DNA from: Leucobacter sp.
GTDB taxonomy: Bacteria > Actinomycetota > Actinomycetes > Actinomycetales > Microbacteriaceae
DNA length: 33,710 nucleotides
Assembly: GCA_031178565.1 (NCBI GenBank)
Contig: JAPSIU010000003.1
Span: forward strand, 1 to 33,710
Reading direction: 5' to 3'
Made by a program: the position numbers and the translations under genes. This document shows positions 1-9,756 of the stretch, piece by piece. The notes under the pieces are model-generated. The model had not been told where the DNA came from. It made no database searches and saw nothing but the letters and a program-made list of their open reading frames with translations. Positions within the stretch are counted from its first letter, which is position 1; every line of letters begins with the position of its first letter.

Positions 1-2121
1 CTGCAGTCCGCCGCACTCGGCGTCGGCCTGCTGACCGCTGGCGTCGGGCTGCTCGGCGGCGCCCTGATGCGCGGCGTCGTGAACGTCGCCGAGTTCCGCG
101 CCGCTTCGGCCACGCTCGGCATGACCGGCGCGAACGCACGTCGCGGCCTCGCATCTGTTGCCTCATTCCTGGGTGGGCCATGGGGAATCGCTCTGGCCGC
201 GGCATCGCTGTCGGTGCATCTCTTCAACTCGGCGATGGATGCTTCGAAGACGTCCGCCGAGACGTTCACCAACGCGATCAAGCAGGGCGAGTCCGCGGTC
301 GCGGCGATGCAGTCCACTGCAGAGCAGAACGAGCAGGGTATCGCGAAGGCCTTCATCAACGTCGAGCAGCACCTGCAGGATCTCCCCGCCCTGGCCGATA
401 AAGCAGCCACAGCAGGCCGCGGGTTCTGGTCCTCGATGAGCTTCAACGAGAACGCCGCACTCGACTCGATCAAGGAACTCGGATCCTCGCTCGCGACTCT
501 CGCCAGCAGCGACCTCCCGCAAGCGCAGGAGGCGTTCGCGGCGTTCGTCAAGGACAGTGGCCTGGACGACGCGCAGGCGCTCACCTTCTTGAACGAGGAG
601 ATGGGCGGGTTCAAGTCGTCGCTGCTCGATGCAGCGGAGGTGGCCGGTCTGGCTACCGATGACACGACCCTCCTGAAGCTCGCGCTGGGTGAGATCAGCC
701 CGGCCGCAGCAGATGGAGCCTCGGCGGCCGACGGGCAGGCTACGTCTCTCGAGGCGCTTGCTGGCGTGGCTCAGTCCACGAGCGAAGATGTTGCTGAGCT
801 GTCGGATCAGATCCGGGACTTCGGCGGCGCGGCATTCGATGTCGAGGGCGCTGCGATCAAGCTCCAGGAGGAATACCGCGCTCTTTCCGACGCACTTGCG
901 GAGGGTGGGCAGTCGCTCGACATCACGACTGAGGCTGGCGGGAAGACGGTACAGCAGCTGCTCGATATCGCTTCAGCGGCGAATGAGTCCGCGGGTGCGA
1001 CGTTCGCGATGACGGGACGGCAAGAGGATGCCAACGCGATCCTCGACGAGGCTCGTCAGAAGATCATCGACGCCCGTACGGCGCTCGGCGAGTCCCCCGA
1101 AGTGGCGGCGGCATGGGCCGACCGGTTCGTGTCGTCGTCGGCCGCGGTGAATGACGCGATGCAGGAGGTCGCAGACAAGATCGCGGAGATCCCGTCCGAG
1201 AAGAAGCTCTACATCGACGCCGAAACGGCGGCAGCGTACGAGGGCATCGAGGGCGTGCAGGTCATGCAGATCGACGACAAGACCGCGGTCGTGGTCGGCG
1301 ATAACGATGACGCGATGGCGAAGATCCACGAGATCGCCGCGCAGCAGCCGCCGGACAAGATCTTCCAGATCAGCGCCGACGCCGCTGATGCGTACGCCGG
1401 TATCGACGGCGTGAATGTCAAGAAGGTCGACGGGAAGACCGCCTACGTGTGGGGTAACAACGCGGAGGCTGTCCAGGCGATCGAAGACGTCAACGCGAAA
1501 CAGACGCCCCGGAAGGTCGTCACTATCGACGGCGACTCTTCGAAGTTCGAGGGCGTCTGGTCGGGGATTGTCGGACGTGTCGGCGAAGCGTGGGTCAACG
1601 TCTTCGGACGCAAGACCGACTTCGCTGGCGGCATCTACGGCTCCGGCGGCCAGCACTTCGCCGCGGGCGGCTTCACTCATGTGCGGCGGTTCGCGGCAGG
1701 TGGATTCCCGCCGGGAATGTATCAGGGCCGCCTCGGCGGGATCTGGAAGCCGGGCATCGATGGCCTCATGCACAACTTCGCTGAGGCCGAGCACGGAGTC
1801 CCGTGGGAGGCCTACCTCTCGGGGAAGCCCGAGTTCCGGGGCCGCAATATCGCGCTCGCGCTCCAGTCCCTCACAAGGCTCGGGTTCCCGGTGGTGCCAG
1901 CGAGTCAGGTGTACGGCACGAGGGCGTTCGCGACAGGCGATGTGCTCGCGCGGCGTACCTCGGCGCCGACTCCGTCGGCTCCTGTCGGCGGGCCTCAGGT
2001 GGAGCGTCGACGTCGTCGGCGTGGCCCCCTTGCTGAGGTCATCAATATCGGCGTGGACGCCGGAACGAACGATCTGCGGACGTTCGCTGACATGTTCGAC
2101 CGATTCGACCGAGAGGGGTGA
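1..2121 (+). CDS. Phage tail tape measure protein, C-terminal part (5' truncated by window)
   Basis: The frame is open from base 1, so the tracked ATG at 67 is internal and the gene begins upstream. The visible part starts with Gly/Ala/Leu-rich hydrophobic sequence, followed by a long Ala-rich helical region, as in tape measure proteins that set tail length and line the tail tube. Around nt 1195-1545 three similar beta-alpha units repeat; each ends near a phrase like DDKTAVVVG or DGKTAYVWG and then a short helix. The C-terminus has Gly-rich FAAGGF repeats and a segment ending KPEFRGRNIAL, a form common at the end of actinophage tape measure proteins. The stop lies 2 nt before the next gene. 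Family assignment is by order and composition; no enzyme domain was seen. Confidence 0.85.
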   Translation: MQSAALGVGLLTAGVGLLGGALMRGVVNVAEFRAASATLGMTGANARRGLASVASFLGGPWGIALAAASLSVHLFNSAMDASKTSAETFTNAIKQGESAVAAMQSTAEQNEQGIAKAFINVEQHLQDLPALADKAATAGRGFWSSMSFNENAALDSIKELGSSLATLASSDLPQAQEAFAAFVKDSGLDDAQALTFLNEEMGGFKSSLLDAAEVAGLATDDTTLLKLALGEISPAAADGASAADGQATSLEALAGVAQSTSEDVAELSDQIRDFGGAAFDVEGAAIKLQEEYRALSDALAEGGQSLDITTEAGGKTVQQLLDIASAANESAGATFAMTGRQEDANAILDEARQKIIDARTALGESPEVAAAWADRFVSSSAAVNDAMQEVADKIAEIPSEKKLYIDAETAAAYEGIEGVQVMQIDDKTAVVVGDNDDAMAKIHEIAAQQPPDKIFQISADAADAYAGIDGVNVKKVDGKTAYVWGNNAEAVQAIEDVNAKQTPRKVVTIDGDSSKFEGVWSGIVGRVGEAWVNVFGRKTDFAGGIYGSGGQHFAAGGFTHVRRFAAGGFPPGMYQGRLGGIWKPGIDGLMHNFAEAEHGVPWEAYLSGKPEFRGRNIALALQSLTRLGFPVVPASQVYGTRAFATGDVLARRTSAPTPSAPVGGPQVERRRRRRGPLAEVINIGVDAGTNDLRTFADMFDRFDREG

Positions 2122-2123
2122 CG

Positions 2124-3029
2124 ATGTTCGGAACGTGGCAGCTCTCCTACGAGGGCACCGGCTACGAGTTCGGCACTCCCGCTCATGCGGTGCAGGTGGT
2201 CGAGTGGGAGCAGGATCCCGACGTGCACGACGTCGGCGACGTCCGCCCGCCCCGGCAGGACGGCGTCTGGTTCGATGAGGACACCGTCGAGCCTGGCCAG
2301 ATCGTCGTGCATGTGCTCATCGACTTCACGTCTGCGCCGTATCCGGTGGAGGAGTGTGTGCGGCGCGCCATGCTGGCTCGGGCTGAGCTCGAGCGGGTGT
2401 GGCGCGCCGACACCCTTCGCAGGTCGTCGCGTGCGGTCGCGGAGCTCACGATCGGCGGGGAGGTCATCGTCGAGGGCAGGCCCCGTCGGGCCCGCTTCGA
2501 TGACGCCTACCAGAACGTCGGCCGCATCACCGCCGAGCTCCCGTTCGTGCCGGCCCGGCATGAGGTGTTCCTCGCTGGTGGGGATGGCGGTTGGCGGGAG
2601 GCCACGGTCGGTCTGGTGCCGCCGGAGCAGGCCGGCGGATGGATGTTCCCCCTCGTGTTCCCTCTCACGAACCTGCATCCGGTGGTGCGCGGCACGCATT
2701 TCACGGTCGGCGGTGACGCGCGGGCGGCGGCGATCGTCGAGATCGCGGGACCGATCGGTGCTGGCGCCGAGCTGGAGATCCCGGATCTGTGGGTGGTGCG
2801 CACGAACCGGGCGCTCGCGTACGACGAGGTCGCTGTCGCGGACGCGCGACCCGGTCGGGCACTCCTGACGGTGAATGGGCGGCCTGAGAACTGGCTTGCT
2901 CCGTCCTCGTCTCGACTGTCCGAGATCTCTCTTCCCCCGGGCGCCTGGCAGGTCATGCTCCGGGGCTCATCTCTTGAAGGCACGGCATCCGGTCGGGTGC
3001 GGTGGCGCGACACGAAGGCAGGTAAGTAA
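2124..3029 (+). CDS. Distal tail (Dit-like) / phage tail family protein
   Basis: Protein of 301 aa placed directly after the tape measure gene, the usual position of the distal tail protein that joins the tail tube to the baseplate. It is a soluble, beta-rich sequence with no signal or membrane segment. The N-terminus (MFGTWQLSYEGTGYEFG) and the split layout, a first domain to about residue 150 and a second beta-sandwich-like part, fit siphovirus tail family proteins. I prefer ATG 2124 because GAGAGG at 2111-2116 is 7 nt upstream. The tracked GTG at 2118 would overlap the previous stop and sit too close to that ribosome site. The stop overlaps the next ATG by one base (TAATG). Confidence 0.72.
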   Translation: MFGTWQLSYEGTGYEFGTPAHAVQVVEWEQDPDVHDVGDVRPPRQDGVWFDEDTVEPGQIVVHVLIDFTSAPYPVEECVRRAMLARAELERVWRADTLRRSSRAVAELTIGGEVIVEGRPRRARFDDAYQNVGRITAELPFVPARHEVFLAGGDGGWREATVGLVPPEQAGGWMFPLVFPLTNLHPVVRGTHFTVGGDARAAAIVEIAGPIGAGAELEIPDLWVVRTNRALAYDEVAVADARPGRALLTVNGRPENWLAPSSSRLSEISLPPGAWQVMLRGSSLEGTASGRVRWRDTKAGK

Positions 3030-4036
3030 TGGGCTGGGCAATCGATGGGCCGGTGCCGACGGAGGTCGCGGACGGGCGACGGATGCTGTACTCCGCAACG
3101 AGTGGCGCGGAGGGCGTCGGCGGGGTCTCCGATCTGAAGGTTGCGCCCCTCGCGACGCCTGGTCAGGGGATCCGCGTGCTGACCGGTACGGCTCTGATCC
3201 GGTCCGCGTATGGGTCTGCCGGGAACGAAACGTACCAGGGTGCTGTCAGTACGCAGCAGACGGTGGCGACCACGCCGACACCGTCGTCTCCGTCGACGGG
3301 CCGCTCGGATCTCGTGGTGATGCAGGTGGAGGATCCCTGGGCGGTGAACTCACCCTGGCCGACTCCCGCGACTCCCGCGACCTATGATGCGTTCCCGATC
3401 CGCATCATCGAGGGCGTCCCGGCAGGGACGACACGTCTGCAGGACGTCCCCGGCTACCAGACGCGCACCGCGGTCACGCTCGCCCGGATCGATATCCCCG
3501 CGTCGACGGGGACGATCACGGCGGGCATGATCAAGGACCTCCGGAAGGTCGCGCGCCCGAACCGGGACCATGCGATGCGCGTACACGCGCTCACCGGGAC
3601 GGACACTTCACAGATCACGACGACGACGGCATACCCCGCAGGTGGGCAGACCTGGCCGACCGCGGTAGATGCGGCCTGGACAGAGATCGACATCCCGTCG
3701 TGGGCGTCGCGCGCGCGAATCACGATGATCTGGGGCGGCGTACGCATCCCTCCTGGGAATGCGTTCGGCTACACATGGGTACAGATCGCGCAGACAGTGC
3801 ACCCGCAGAACGTGAAGACGCAGGCGACGGCGTGGGATACCCCGGGCCTGTCGCAGAACTCGAAGTACACGCATTTCACGGCGGACGAAGTGACGATCCC
3901 GCCGGAGCTGCGCGGCACGCGGCAGAAGTTCTACCCGCGCGCAAACCGCACTGGCGGTACCGCGTCTGCCGGCATGATCCTCGACTACGGATCCTCGGTG
4001 ATGCTCCTCGTTGATTTCTACGAGCAGGCGATCTGA
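3029..4036 (+). CDS. Minor tail / baseplate protein
   Basis: Protein of 335 aa starting in a TAATG overlap with the upstream tail gene, so it is probably translationally coupled. The first ~170 residues contain stretches such as SDLVVMQVEDP and IPASTGTITAGMIKDLRKVARP, which resemble the N-terminal attachment domain found in many actinophage minor tail proteins. The C-terminal half (about 190-335) is beta-rich and may be a small sugar-binding or trimer-forming domain. No catalytic motif is visible. It likely acts at the tail tip in host contact, which I infer from position; the exact role is unknown. Confidence 0.65.
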   Translation: MGWAIDGPVPTEVADGRRMLYSATSGAEGVGGVSDLKVAPLATPGQGIRVLTGTALIRSAYGSAGNETYQGAVSTQQTVATTPTPSSPSTGRSDLVVMQVEDPWAVNSPWPTPATPATYDAFPIRIIEGVPAGTTRLQDVPGYQTRTAVTLARIDIPASTGTITAGMIKDLRKVARPNRDHAMRVHALTGTDTSQITTTTAYPAGGQTWPTAVDAAWTEIDIPSWASRARITMIWGGVRIPPGNAFGYTWVQIAQTVHPQNVKTQATAWDTPGLSQNSKYTHFTADEVTIPPELRGTRQKFYPRANRTGGTASAGMILDYGSSVMLLVDFYEQAI

Positions 4037-5496
4037 TGCGGTGGAGCGTGCAGCGTTACGGCACGTGGGAGTGGCTCGACTACGAGATGCCGCTCGTCGT
4101 GCCGGAGGGTCCGGAGTGGGCGCTATCCGCGTACGGGATCGTCCGCGCAACCGTCCCCGCCCCAGCCGCGCGCTATCTCGCCGATGACGGACGGGCGATG
4201 TTCGAGGACTGGGGCACGCTCGTACACCTCGAGATCGACGACCCTGGCCGCGTACGGCGGGAGTGGACGGGCTGGGTGAAAGAGGCTGTGCTCGACTCGA
4301 GCGGCTGGGACCTGTCCCTGGTCGAGTTCCCGGGCTATTTCGCGGGCGTCCCCTACGAGGGCCTCGTCCGCGGCACCGGCACCGACCCGGCCGTGATGAT
4401 CCGGCAGATCGTCGGAGACACCCAGGGCTGGGCGAATAGCTGGTTCGGGTGCACCGTCGTCGGCTCTACGCCGGTCCGGCTGGGCACCACGCTCGACGAC
4501 AAGGTCGCGGCGGCGCGTGCCGTCGTGGACGCCCGGAAGAAGACTCTGGACAGTTTCTCGAAGACGAGGACGGAGCAGACGAAGAGTCTGCAGGATCTCG
4601 ATGCGACGCTCTCCGACGAAGTCGTCGCAGCCCGCTCGCTGCTCGCGCAGGCGCAGGCACAGGTCGCCTCTCTCATCAAGGCGGGGGCTCCGTCTGCGCA
4701 GATCGAGACGGCCCGCCAGACCGTCACCGCCCGCCAGGCCACCTACACGACGGCGCTGTCCGCCTACAACGCGGAAGTCGCCGCTGGTCGTGCCGCGCTC
4801 GCTGCGGCGAAGACCGATCAGGATGCGGCTCGTGTTGCTCACAAGGCGGCCGAGGATGCGTACAAGGCCGCGAAGGACGAGCGGGCGTTGAAGGGTGGCG
4901 CGTACGAGGTGCGTGGTGAGGATCTCACCGACACGTACCGTGCGATCAACGAACTCGCGAGGTCGGCGGGGATCGAGTGGACGACTGAGACCGTCTACAC
5001 GGAGGGCGCACCCGACGTGCGTGTCCGGATCCACTATCCGCGGGCGGGCGGACGCCGGGACGACCTGATCTTCGACACCGGCGTGAACATCGTCTCTGCG
5101 CTCGAGCTCGAGCCCGGCGGCGAGTACGCCAACGCCGCGGTCGGGGTGGGTGCGGGCGAAGGACCGAAGGCGATCCGCCGCAGCCTGAATCTCCGATCCC
5201 AGCGTGCACGCCGCCCCGCCGTGGTCGAGGACAAGACGCTCCGAACGGCCGCGCAGGTCGATGCGGCGATGCGGTACGAGGTCGCGCTCCGTCAGGCTCC
5301 CCCGTACCCGCCGGAGATCGAAGTCATCGACCACCCCAACTGCAGGCTCGGCGCCTGGTCCGTCGGGGATCTGATCACGGTGCAGGGCGCGCTCCGCAAC
5401 GGGCTCACCTACCGGGGGCTGCTCCGTGTCGTGTCCTGGGCCCGGAAGGGCGCTACGCGTGCGGTGCTGCGCCTGCAGCCCGCCGAACCAATCTAA
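4036..5496 (+). CDS. Gp37-like minor tail protein with internal coiled coil
   Basis: Protein of 486 aa starting in a TGATG overlap with the previous gene. Residues ~1-145 and ~300-486 look like the two halves of the Gp37-like/Tal-type tail hub domain of actinophages. The N-terminal half has a strand-rich start and FPGYFAGVPYEG; the C-terminal half ends in a beta domain with GDLITVQGAL. Between them, about residues 150-290 are almost pure Ala/Lys/Glu/Gln/Asp helix, predicted as a long coiled coil inserted into the hub. Trimeric hub proteins form the baseplate centre and often carry a fibre. No peptidase motif is evident. Family assignment is from fold-like features and gene order. Confidence 0.68.
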   Translation: MRWSVQRYGTWEWLDYEMPLVVPEGPEWALSAYGIVRATVPAPAARYLADDGRAMFEDWGTLVHLEIDDPGRVRREWTGWVKEAVLDSSGWDLSLVEFPGYFAGVPYEGLVRGTGTDPAVMIRQIVGDTQGWANSWFGCTVVGSTPVRLGTTLDDKVAAARAVVDARKKTLDSFSKTRTEQTKSLQDLDATLSDEVVAARSLLAQAQAQVASLIKAGAPSAQIETARQTVTARQATYTTALSAYNAEVAAGRAALAAAKTDQDAARVAHKAAEDAYKAAKDERALKGGAYEVRGEDLTDTYRAINELARSAGIEWTTETVYTEGAPDVRVRIHYPRAGGRRDDLIFDTGVNIVSALELEPGGEYANAAVGVGAGEGPKAIRRSLNLRSQRARRPAVVEDKTLRTAAQVDAAMRYEVALRQAPPYPPEIEVIDHPNCRLGAWSVGDLITVQGALRNGLTYRGLLRVVSWARKGATRAVLRLQPAEPI

Positions 5497-5509
5497 AAGG
5501 AGACACCTC

Positions 5510-8500
5510 ATGGCTCGTGACCCCATGGAGCGCATCGCTCGAGAAGTCGTGAGCACCAAGAAGCGCCTCGACGCGCTCGCCCGCTCGCGTCAGCTTCCCG
5601 CGACGTCGGTGACGCTCGACGACGGAGAAGAGCAGGACCTCACGAACGTCCTGATCCGTGGCGCTGACGCCTGGGCCGGTGTGGGGGCGATCGATGAGCA
5701 CCTCACCGACATCGGCGACATCGCGGATGATTCCGCGGTCGGGTCCACGTTCCTGCCCGACCAGGTCGCAGCCGCGGCCGGGTCCGCGGACGCCGGCTAC
5801 GACACCGGCATCGTTGCCTGGGAGCGCGCGCAGGAAGCGAAGGCCGAGATCGAGTCGACGCGTGTCGAGCTCGAAGGTCGCCTCACGGACCTGGATCTGG
5901 ATCTCGTCGCCGCCGAAGGACGTCTCGCTGAAGCCCAGGCCCGCGCCGATGCAGCGTTCGGGGCGGCTGAATCCCGGGGGCTTCCGGTCGTGCAAGATAC
6001 CGCTCCTGCAGGCGTGGAGATCCGCCGCAACGTCGTGCTCGCGCCTCGCGGCACGGCAGCACGGGCCGGCAACTGGGCGTCCATGACCGCCCGATCGACG
6101 GAACTCACCGGCGGCCCAGAGTACTGCCCGCAGTGGGGCAAGGGAGTCGTCAGCGCGGCTACGTCCTCCTCGCTGACGTATTGGACGGCGGGAACCGGCC
6201 TCGGCGGCACACCGGTCGTCGGTGGGCAGACGTATGAGCTTGGGATGTCGGTGTACTCCTCGCGGGCGACCGACAACCGCATCGCGATCTACCAGTACCG
6301 GGCGGATGGGTCTCTCATCTCGGCAGACTCGACGATCTTCCCTCTCCTGCCGATCAGCGCTGGTGAGTGGATCCGCCGGGAAGCGACCTGGACCGCGCCC
6401 GCGGACTGTGCGCATGTCCTGCTCGAAGTGCATCTTGTGGCTCCGTCAGGCGGATGGGCAGCGGGCGACATCATCGGGTACACGGCGTCCGCTGTATCCT
6501 CCGGCACGGGCGGGTATTTCGACGGCGGGTATGCGCCAGGACGCACGTACTCGACCGCATGGACTGGGCCGGCGAATGCGTCGGTCTCGGTGCTCTCGGA
6601 GTGGGAGGTGCCTCCGTCTCAGATTCTCTGGATCGACACGTCCGGGGGCGCGAACACGCCCATGCGGTGGGACGGCACCTCCTGGGTTGAGATCACCGAC
6701 AAGACCGCGAAGGACGCCGCGGCGGATGCCGCCGTCGCGCACGAAACTGCGTCGTCGGCGCAAGGTGCCGCGGATACTGCAAAAGCAGCGGCGGATGCCG
6801 CGGCGGTGGCCGCTCTGGAGGCTGCGGATCTCGCAGCCGGGGGCGGCGCGGTCCTCGTGCAGGACACAGCACCCACGGTGACGGAAGTGCGCCGGAACTA
6901 CATCAAGGGCTCGTCGCCGTTGTCCGGGAACATGATCGCGAACTTTGCATCCACGTCGCGATCCGTGGTCACAGATCCGCTGGGGATTTACGGCCAAGTG
7001 ATCCAGGTCGTCACCACTGGAACTGCTGGAGGCATAACTCAGAACGTCGCCACCGGCTCCAACATGGGCGCGGCCGAGATGCCGGCCGGGGCAGGAACCT
7101 TCACGGCCCTCTTCCGCGCCCCGGCGGGCGCGCTGATGCGCGTCGGCGTGCAGGAGTATTCGCCGACGATCACCCCGCGCGGTGAAAACTTCCTGCCGTG
7201 GGCGGCCGCGACGGGCAACTGGCAGGAGGTCACACTCCCCTACACGGTCACCGCCGCCGACTCGCGAACACGGATTGCGGTGCAAGCTCAGAACCCGGTG
7301 ACGTTCTGGGTGGGAGGCGTCTCCGGCGAGACCGGCGCCACCCCGGGCGGGATCATCCTGCCCGGATATCCGTCGCCAGACCCGCTCCTAACGCCCGCGT
7401 GGACCGGCCCGGCGAATGCGTCCCCGTCGGTGTTGCTGCGTGGTCCGGTCCGCTTGGACCGTATCCTCTGGATCGACACCACTAGTGGGGCGAACACACC
7501 GAAGCGGTGGAACGGCAGCATATGGACGGAGGTCACGGATAAGGCCGCGAAGGACGCGGCAACCGCGGCAGCCAGCGCGGCCTCAGCGGCAGCTACCGCG
7601 CAGTCGAAAGCCGATGCGGCGCACACCCTCGCCGGCACCGCGCAGTCGAATGCTCAGAGCGCGCTCACGATGGCGGGCACGAAGGGCAAGGTCTACTACT
7701 CGACGTCCGCCCCTGCGGGCGAGGCGACCGCGCAGGGTGACCTGTGGCGACAGATCGACGACACTTCGAAAGACGTCCTGGCGGAGTGGTACTGGACCGG
7801 GACGGCATGGCAGTCGTCGAAGATCACGACGACCGCGATCGCGAACTTGGATGTCGGCAAGCTCGTCGTCGGGACCGGGATCATCTCGGATCTCGTCGCG
7901 CAACACATCGCCGGCCGCACGGCGAGCTTCCAGACCGTCGATGTGAACAACATCTTCGTCACCGGTCAGGCCGTCATCCAGGAAGCTGTGATCGAGGCGC
8001 TCTGGGCGCAGGTCGTGAAAGCCCGCTTCCTTATCGCGACTGAGCAGATCATCACGAAGGATGTCATCGCAGAGGGAACGATCTCGGCAAGCAAGCTCGC
8101 GTCCGACGTGTTCCAGGGCAATACCTTTATCGGTAACACGTTCGTCGGCGGCACCGTCAGCGGCTCGTTCTTCGAGCTCAGCGGGTACGGCAACAACGTG
8201 CTCCGCCTGTCCGACCCGATGACCAGCGTCACGCCGTGGACTGCCACCGATGGCGCTACGCGAGCGCTCGACTCCCTCATGTTCCGGTCGTCGCCCACGT
8301 CGATGCGTATCACCCGAGGCACGAGCACGTCCCCCACTGCGGGCGCGTACCGAAACATCACGGTACCCGCCGGTAAGGGCGCGGAAGCGGTGTTCTGGGT
8401 GTATTCCCCGACCGCGATGACGGTCTCCGCGAACTTCTGGAACGTGCAGTTCCCGAACCGGGCAACGGAAACGTACGTTCCTGCCGGGGCCTGGACGGAA

Positions 8501-9367
8501 GTACGGTTCAGCGCGGAGTCCCCGTCAGCCACACAGTCATGGACACGCCTGTACATTAAGTCCGGTGGCGGGCTGGCTCCGGCGTACTTCTGTGTCGATG
8601 ACCTCGCCGTGAGCTCGACCGATATTGACAACCGCAAGCTGTCGATCCTCCGAGACGAGAGCGGCGGCCCGCAGGTGTACGGGAACAGTGGCGAGTGGCA
8701 CCGCTTCAAGCTGTACGTCGGGGAACCCCCCGGCGGCAGCCGCGGCGGATCCCTTGCGGTGTGGAACAACGAAGGCACCGTGGTCACCGGATACTCCGGC
8801 ACAGGCGTCAACATGTCCGACAGTGTCGGAGAACGCCTGACGATCACCAACGGTGGCATGAGATGGCCGAAACCGTCGACGTTCAACACGGAGATCCAGT
8901 CGAACTCCGCGACCGGGTTCCTCATCGAATCCATGAACGCGAGCGCTCCACTCACCCTGAAATCCACAGGGAACGACATCGCGCTCTCAGCCAACGCGGT
9001 CACCTCGGATCGCGCGCTGAAGGTCCTCTGGTCTGGCGAGATCTTCATGAATGGCAGTCAGGTCGCCCCGCTGTCGGATCTGGTGACGAACCAGCTCTCC
9101 GGCATCGTGCTCGTCTGGTCCCGATACCCCACCGGTGGGCCCGCGGCGAACGATTCGTGGACGGAGTGCTTCGTACCGAAGCACCACGTCACGATGAACG
9201 TCACCGGCGGATCTCGCGGCATCTATATGACGGGCACGACCGGGTTCACCAGTGGCGGCGACTGGAAGAAATACATCTACATTTCCAACGATCAGATCAC
9301 CGGGAATGCGTCCAACTCGGTCGCCCCGAACACCAACGTCGTGCTCCGTTACGTGCTCGGTGTCTGA
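5510..9367 (+). CDS. Large tail fibre / minor tail protein with tandem duplicated modules
   Basis: The ATG at 5510 is chosen over the tracked start at 5426 because a strong site (AAAGGAGA, 5496-5503) precedes it and the upstream 28 codons overlap the previous gene. The product is 1285 aa. An Ala/Glu helical N-terminal part leads into two copies of a module. Each begins with VQDTAP...RRN, continues as a beta-sandwich like a carbohydrate-binding domain, passes WTGPANAS, and ends in an ILWIDT..GANTP.RW.G phrase and an Ala-rich coiled coil. The middle (IANLDVGKLVVGTG onward) resembles the beta-helical fibre shaft of siphovirus host-specificity proteins. Another beta-sandwich follows at ~910-1050 and a compact C-terminal tip closes the protein. 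It is the likely receptor-binding fibre. Confidence 0.78.
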   Translation: MARDPMERIAREVVSTKKRLDALARSRQLPATSVTLDDGEEQDLTNVLIRGADAWAGVGAIDEHLTDIGDIADDSAVGSTFLPDQVAAAAGSADAGYDTGIVAWERAQEAKAEIESTRVELEGRLTDLDLDLVAAEGRLAEAQARADAAFGAAESRGLPVVQDTAPAGVEIRRNVVLAPRGTAARAGNWASMTARSTELTGGPEYCPQWGKGVVSAATSSSLTYWTAGTGLGGTPVVGGQTYELGMSVYSSRATDNRIAIYQYRADGSLISADSTIFPLLPISAGEWIRREATWTAPADCAHVLLEVHLVAPSGGWAAGDIIGYTASAVSSGTGGYFDGGYAPGRTYSTAWTGPANASVSVLSEWEVPPSQILWIDTSGGANTPMRWDGTSWVEITDKTAKDAAADAAVAHETASSAQGAADTAKAAADAAAVAALEAADLAAGGGAVLVQDTAPTVTEVRRNYIKGSSPLSGNMIANFASTSRSVVTDPLGIYGQVIQVVTTGTAGGITQNVATGSNMGAAEMPAGAGTFTALFRAPAGALMRVGVQEYSPTITPRGENFLPWAAATGNWQEVTLPYTVTAADSRTRIAVQAQNPVTFWVGGVSGETGATPGGIILPGYPSPDPLLTPAWTGPANASPSVLLRGPVRLDRILWIDTTSGANTPKRWNGSIWTEVTDKAAKDAATAAASAASAAATAQSKADAAHTLAGTAQSNAQSALTMAGTKGKVYYSTSAPAGEATAQGDLWRQIDDTSKDVLAEWYWTGTAWQSSKITTTAIANLDVGKLVVGTGIISDLVAQHIAGRTASFQTVDVNNIFVTGQAVIQEAVIEALWAQVVKARFLIATEQIITKDVIAEGTISASKLASDVFQGNTFIGNTFVGGTVSGSFFELSGYGNNVLRLSDPMTSVTPWTATDGATRALDSLMFRSSPTSMRITRGTSTSPTAGAYRNITVPAGKGAEAVFWVYSPTAMTVSANFWNVQFPNRATETYVPAGAWTEVRFSAESPSATQSWTRLYIKSGGGLAPAYFCVDDLAVSSTDIDNRKLSILRDESGGPQVYGNSGEWHRFKLYVGEPPGGSRGGSLAVWNNEGTVVTGYSGTGVNMSDSVGERLTITNGGMRWPKPSTFNTEIQSNSATGFLIESMNASAPLTLKSTGNDIALSANAVTSDRALKVLWSGEIFMNGSQVAPLSDLVTNQLSGIVLVWSRYPTGGPAANDSWTECFVPKHHVTMNVTGGSRGIYMTGTTGFTSGGDWKKYIYISNDQITGNASNSVAPNTNVVLRYVLGV

Positions 9368-9382
9368 CAGGAAGGAGCCGCG

Positions 9383-9724
9383 TTGTCGTACCTGGCCCAA
9401 TCGAAGTTGACCGAGGATCATCATCTCGTCTCCCGCGTCGCCGCGTGTGCGGCAACCCGCGGGATCCGTGACGCTCGCCCGTGGGCGGCGCAGCACATGT
9501 GGCTGCTGTCCGCCCAGCCCGGGTGGGCGGCAGCGTACGCAGACGCGACCGCAGCCGATCCACCCGTGGACCCGGCCGACTGGGTCCCGCATGCCGGCGC
9601 GGATCCGAACGTTATCACTGACGGGATGATCCTCACCGGCGTCGAAGCAGTGATCGCACAGACGGCACCGCCGGCACCGCCTGACCCGCCTGCCGTCCCC
9701 GTACCCACTGAGAGCCCCGCCTAA
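9383..9724 (+). CDS. Small conserved phage protein, function unknown
   Basis: Protein of 113 aa beginning at TTG 9383, behind a good ribosome site (GGAAGGAG) 15 nt after the fibre gene. The first ~60 residues are helical and rich in Trp, His and Ala (TEDHHLVSRVAACAA, then W..H.W.L..QPGWAAAYA). The last ~30 residues are Pro/Ala-rich and probably disordered. Such proteins commonly lie between the fibre and lysis genes in actinophages, where they are annotated as hypothetical. No signal peptide or membrane segment is seen. The stop codon lies in the loop of a perfect hairpin (9710..9738). Confidence 0.62.
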   Translation: MSYLAQSKLTEDHHLVSRVAACAATRGIRDARPWAAQHMWLLSAQPGWAAAYADATAADPPVDPADWVPHAGADPNVITDGMILTGVEAVIAQTAPPAPPDPPAVPVPTESPA

Positions 9725-9738
9725 ACCGCGGGGCTCTC
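9710..9738 (+). terminator. Perfect hairpin between tail and lysis genes
   Basis: An 11-bp perfect stem, GAGAGCCCCGC with GCGGGGCTCTC, closes a 7-nt loop that contains the TAA stop of the upstream gene. The stem is GC-rich but no T-run follows, and the endolysin ribosome site begins 8 nt after it. It could be a partial terminator, an attenuator or an RNA end-protecting stem that sets the ratio of tail to lysis messages. Confidence 0.55.
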
Positions 9739-9756
9739 CTCACTTGAGGAGACTTC

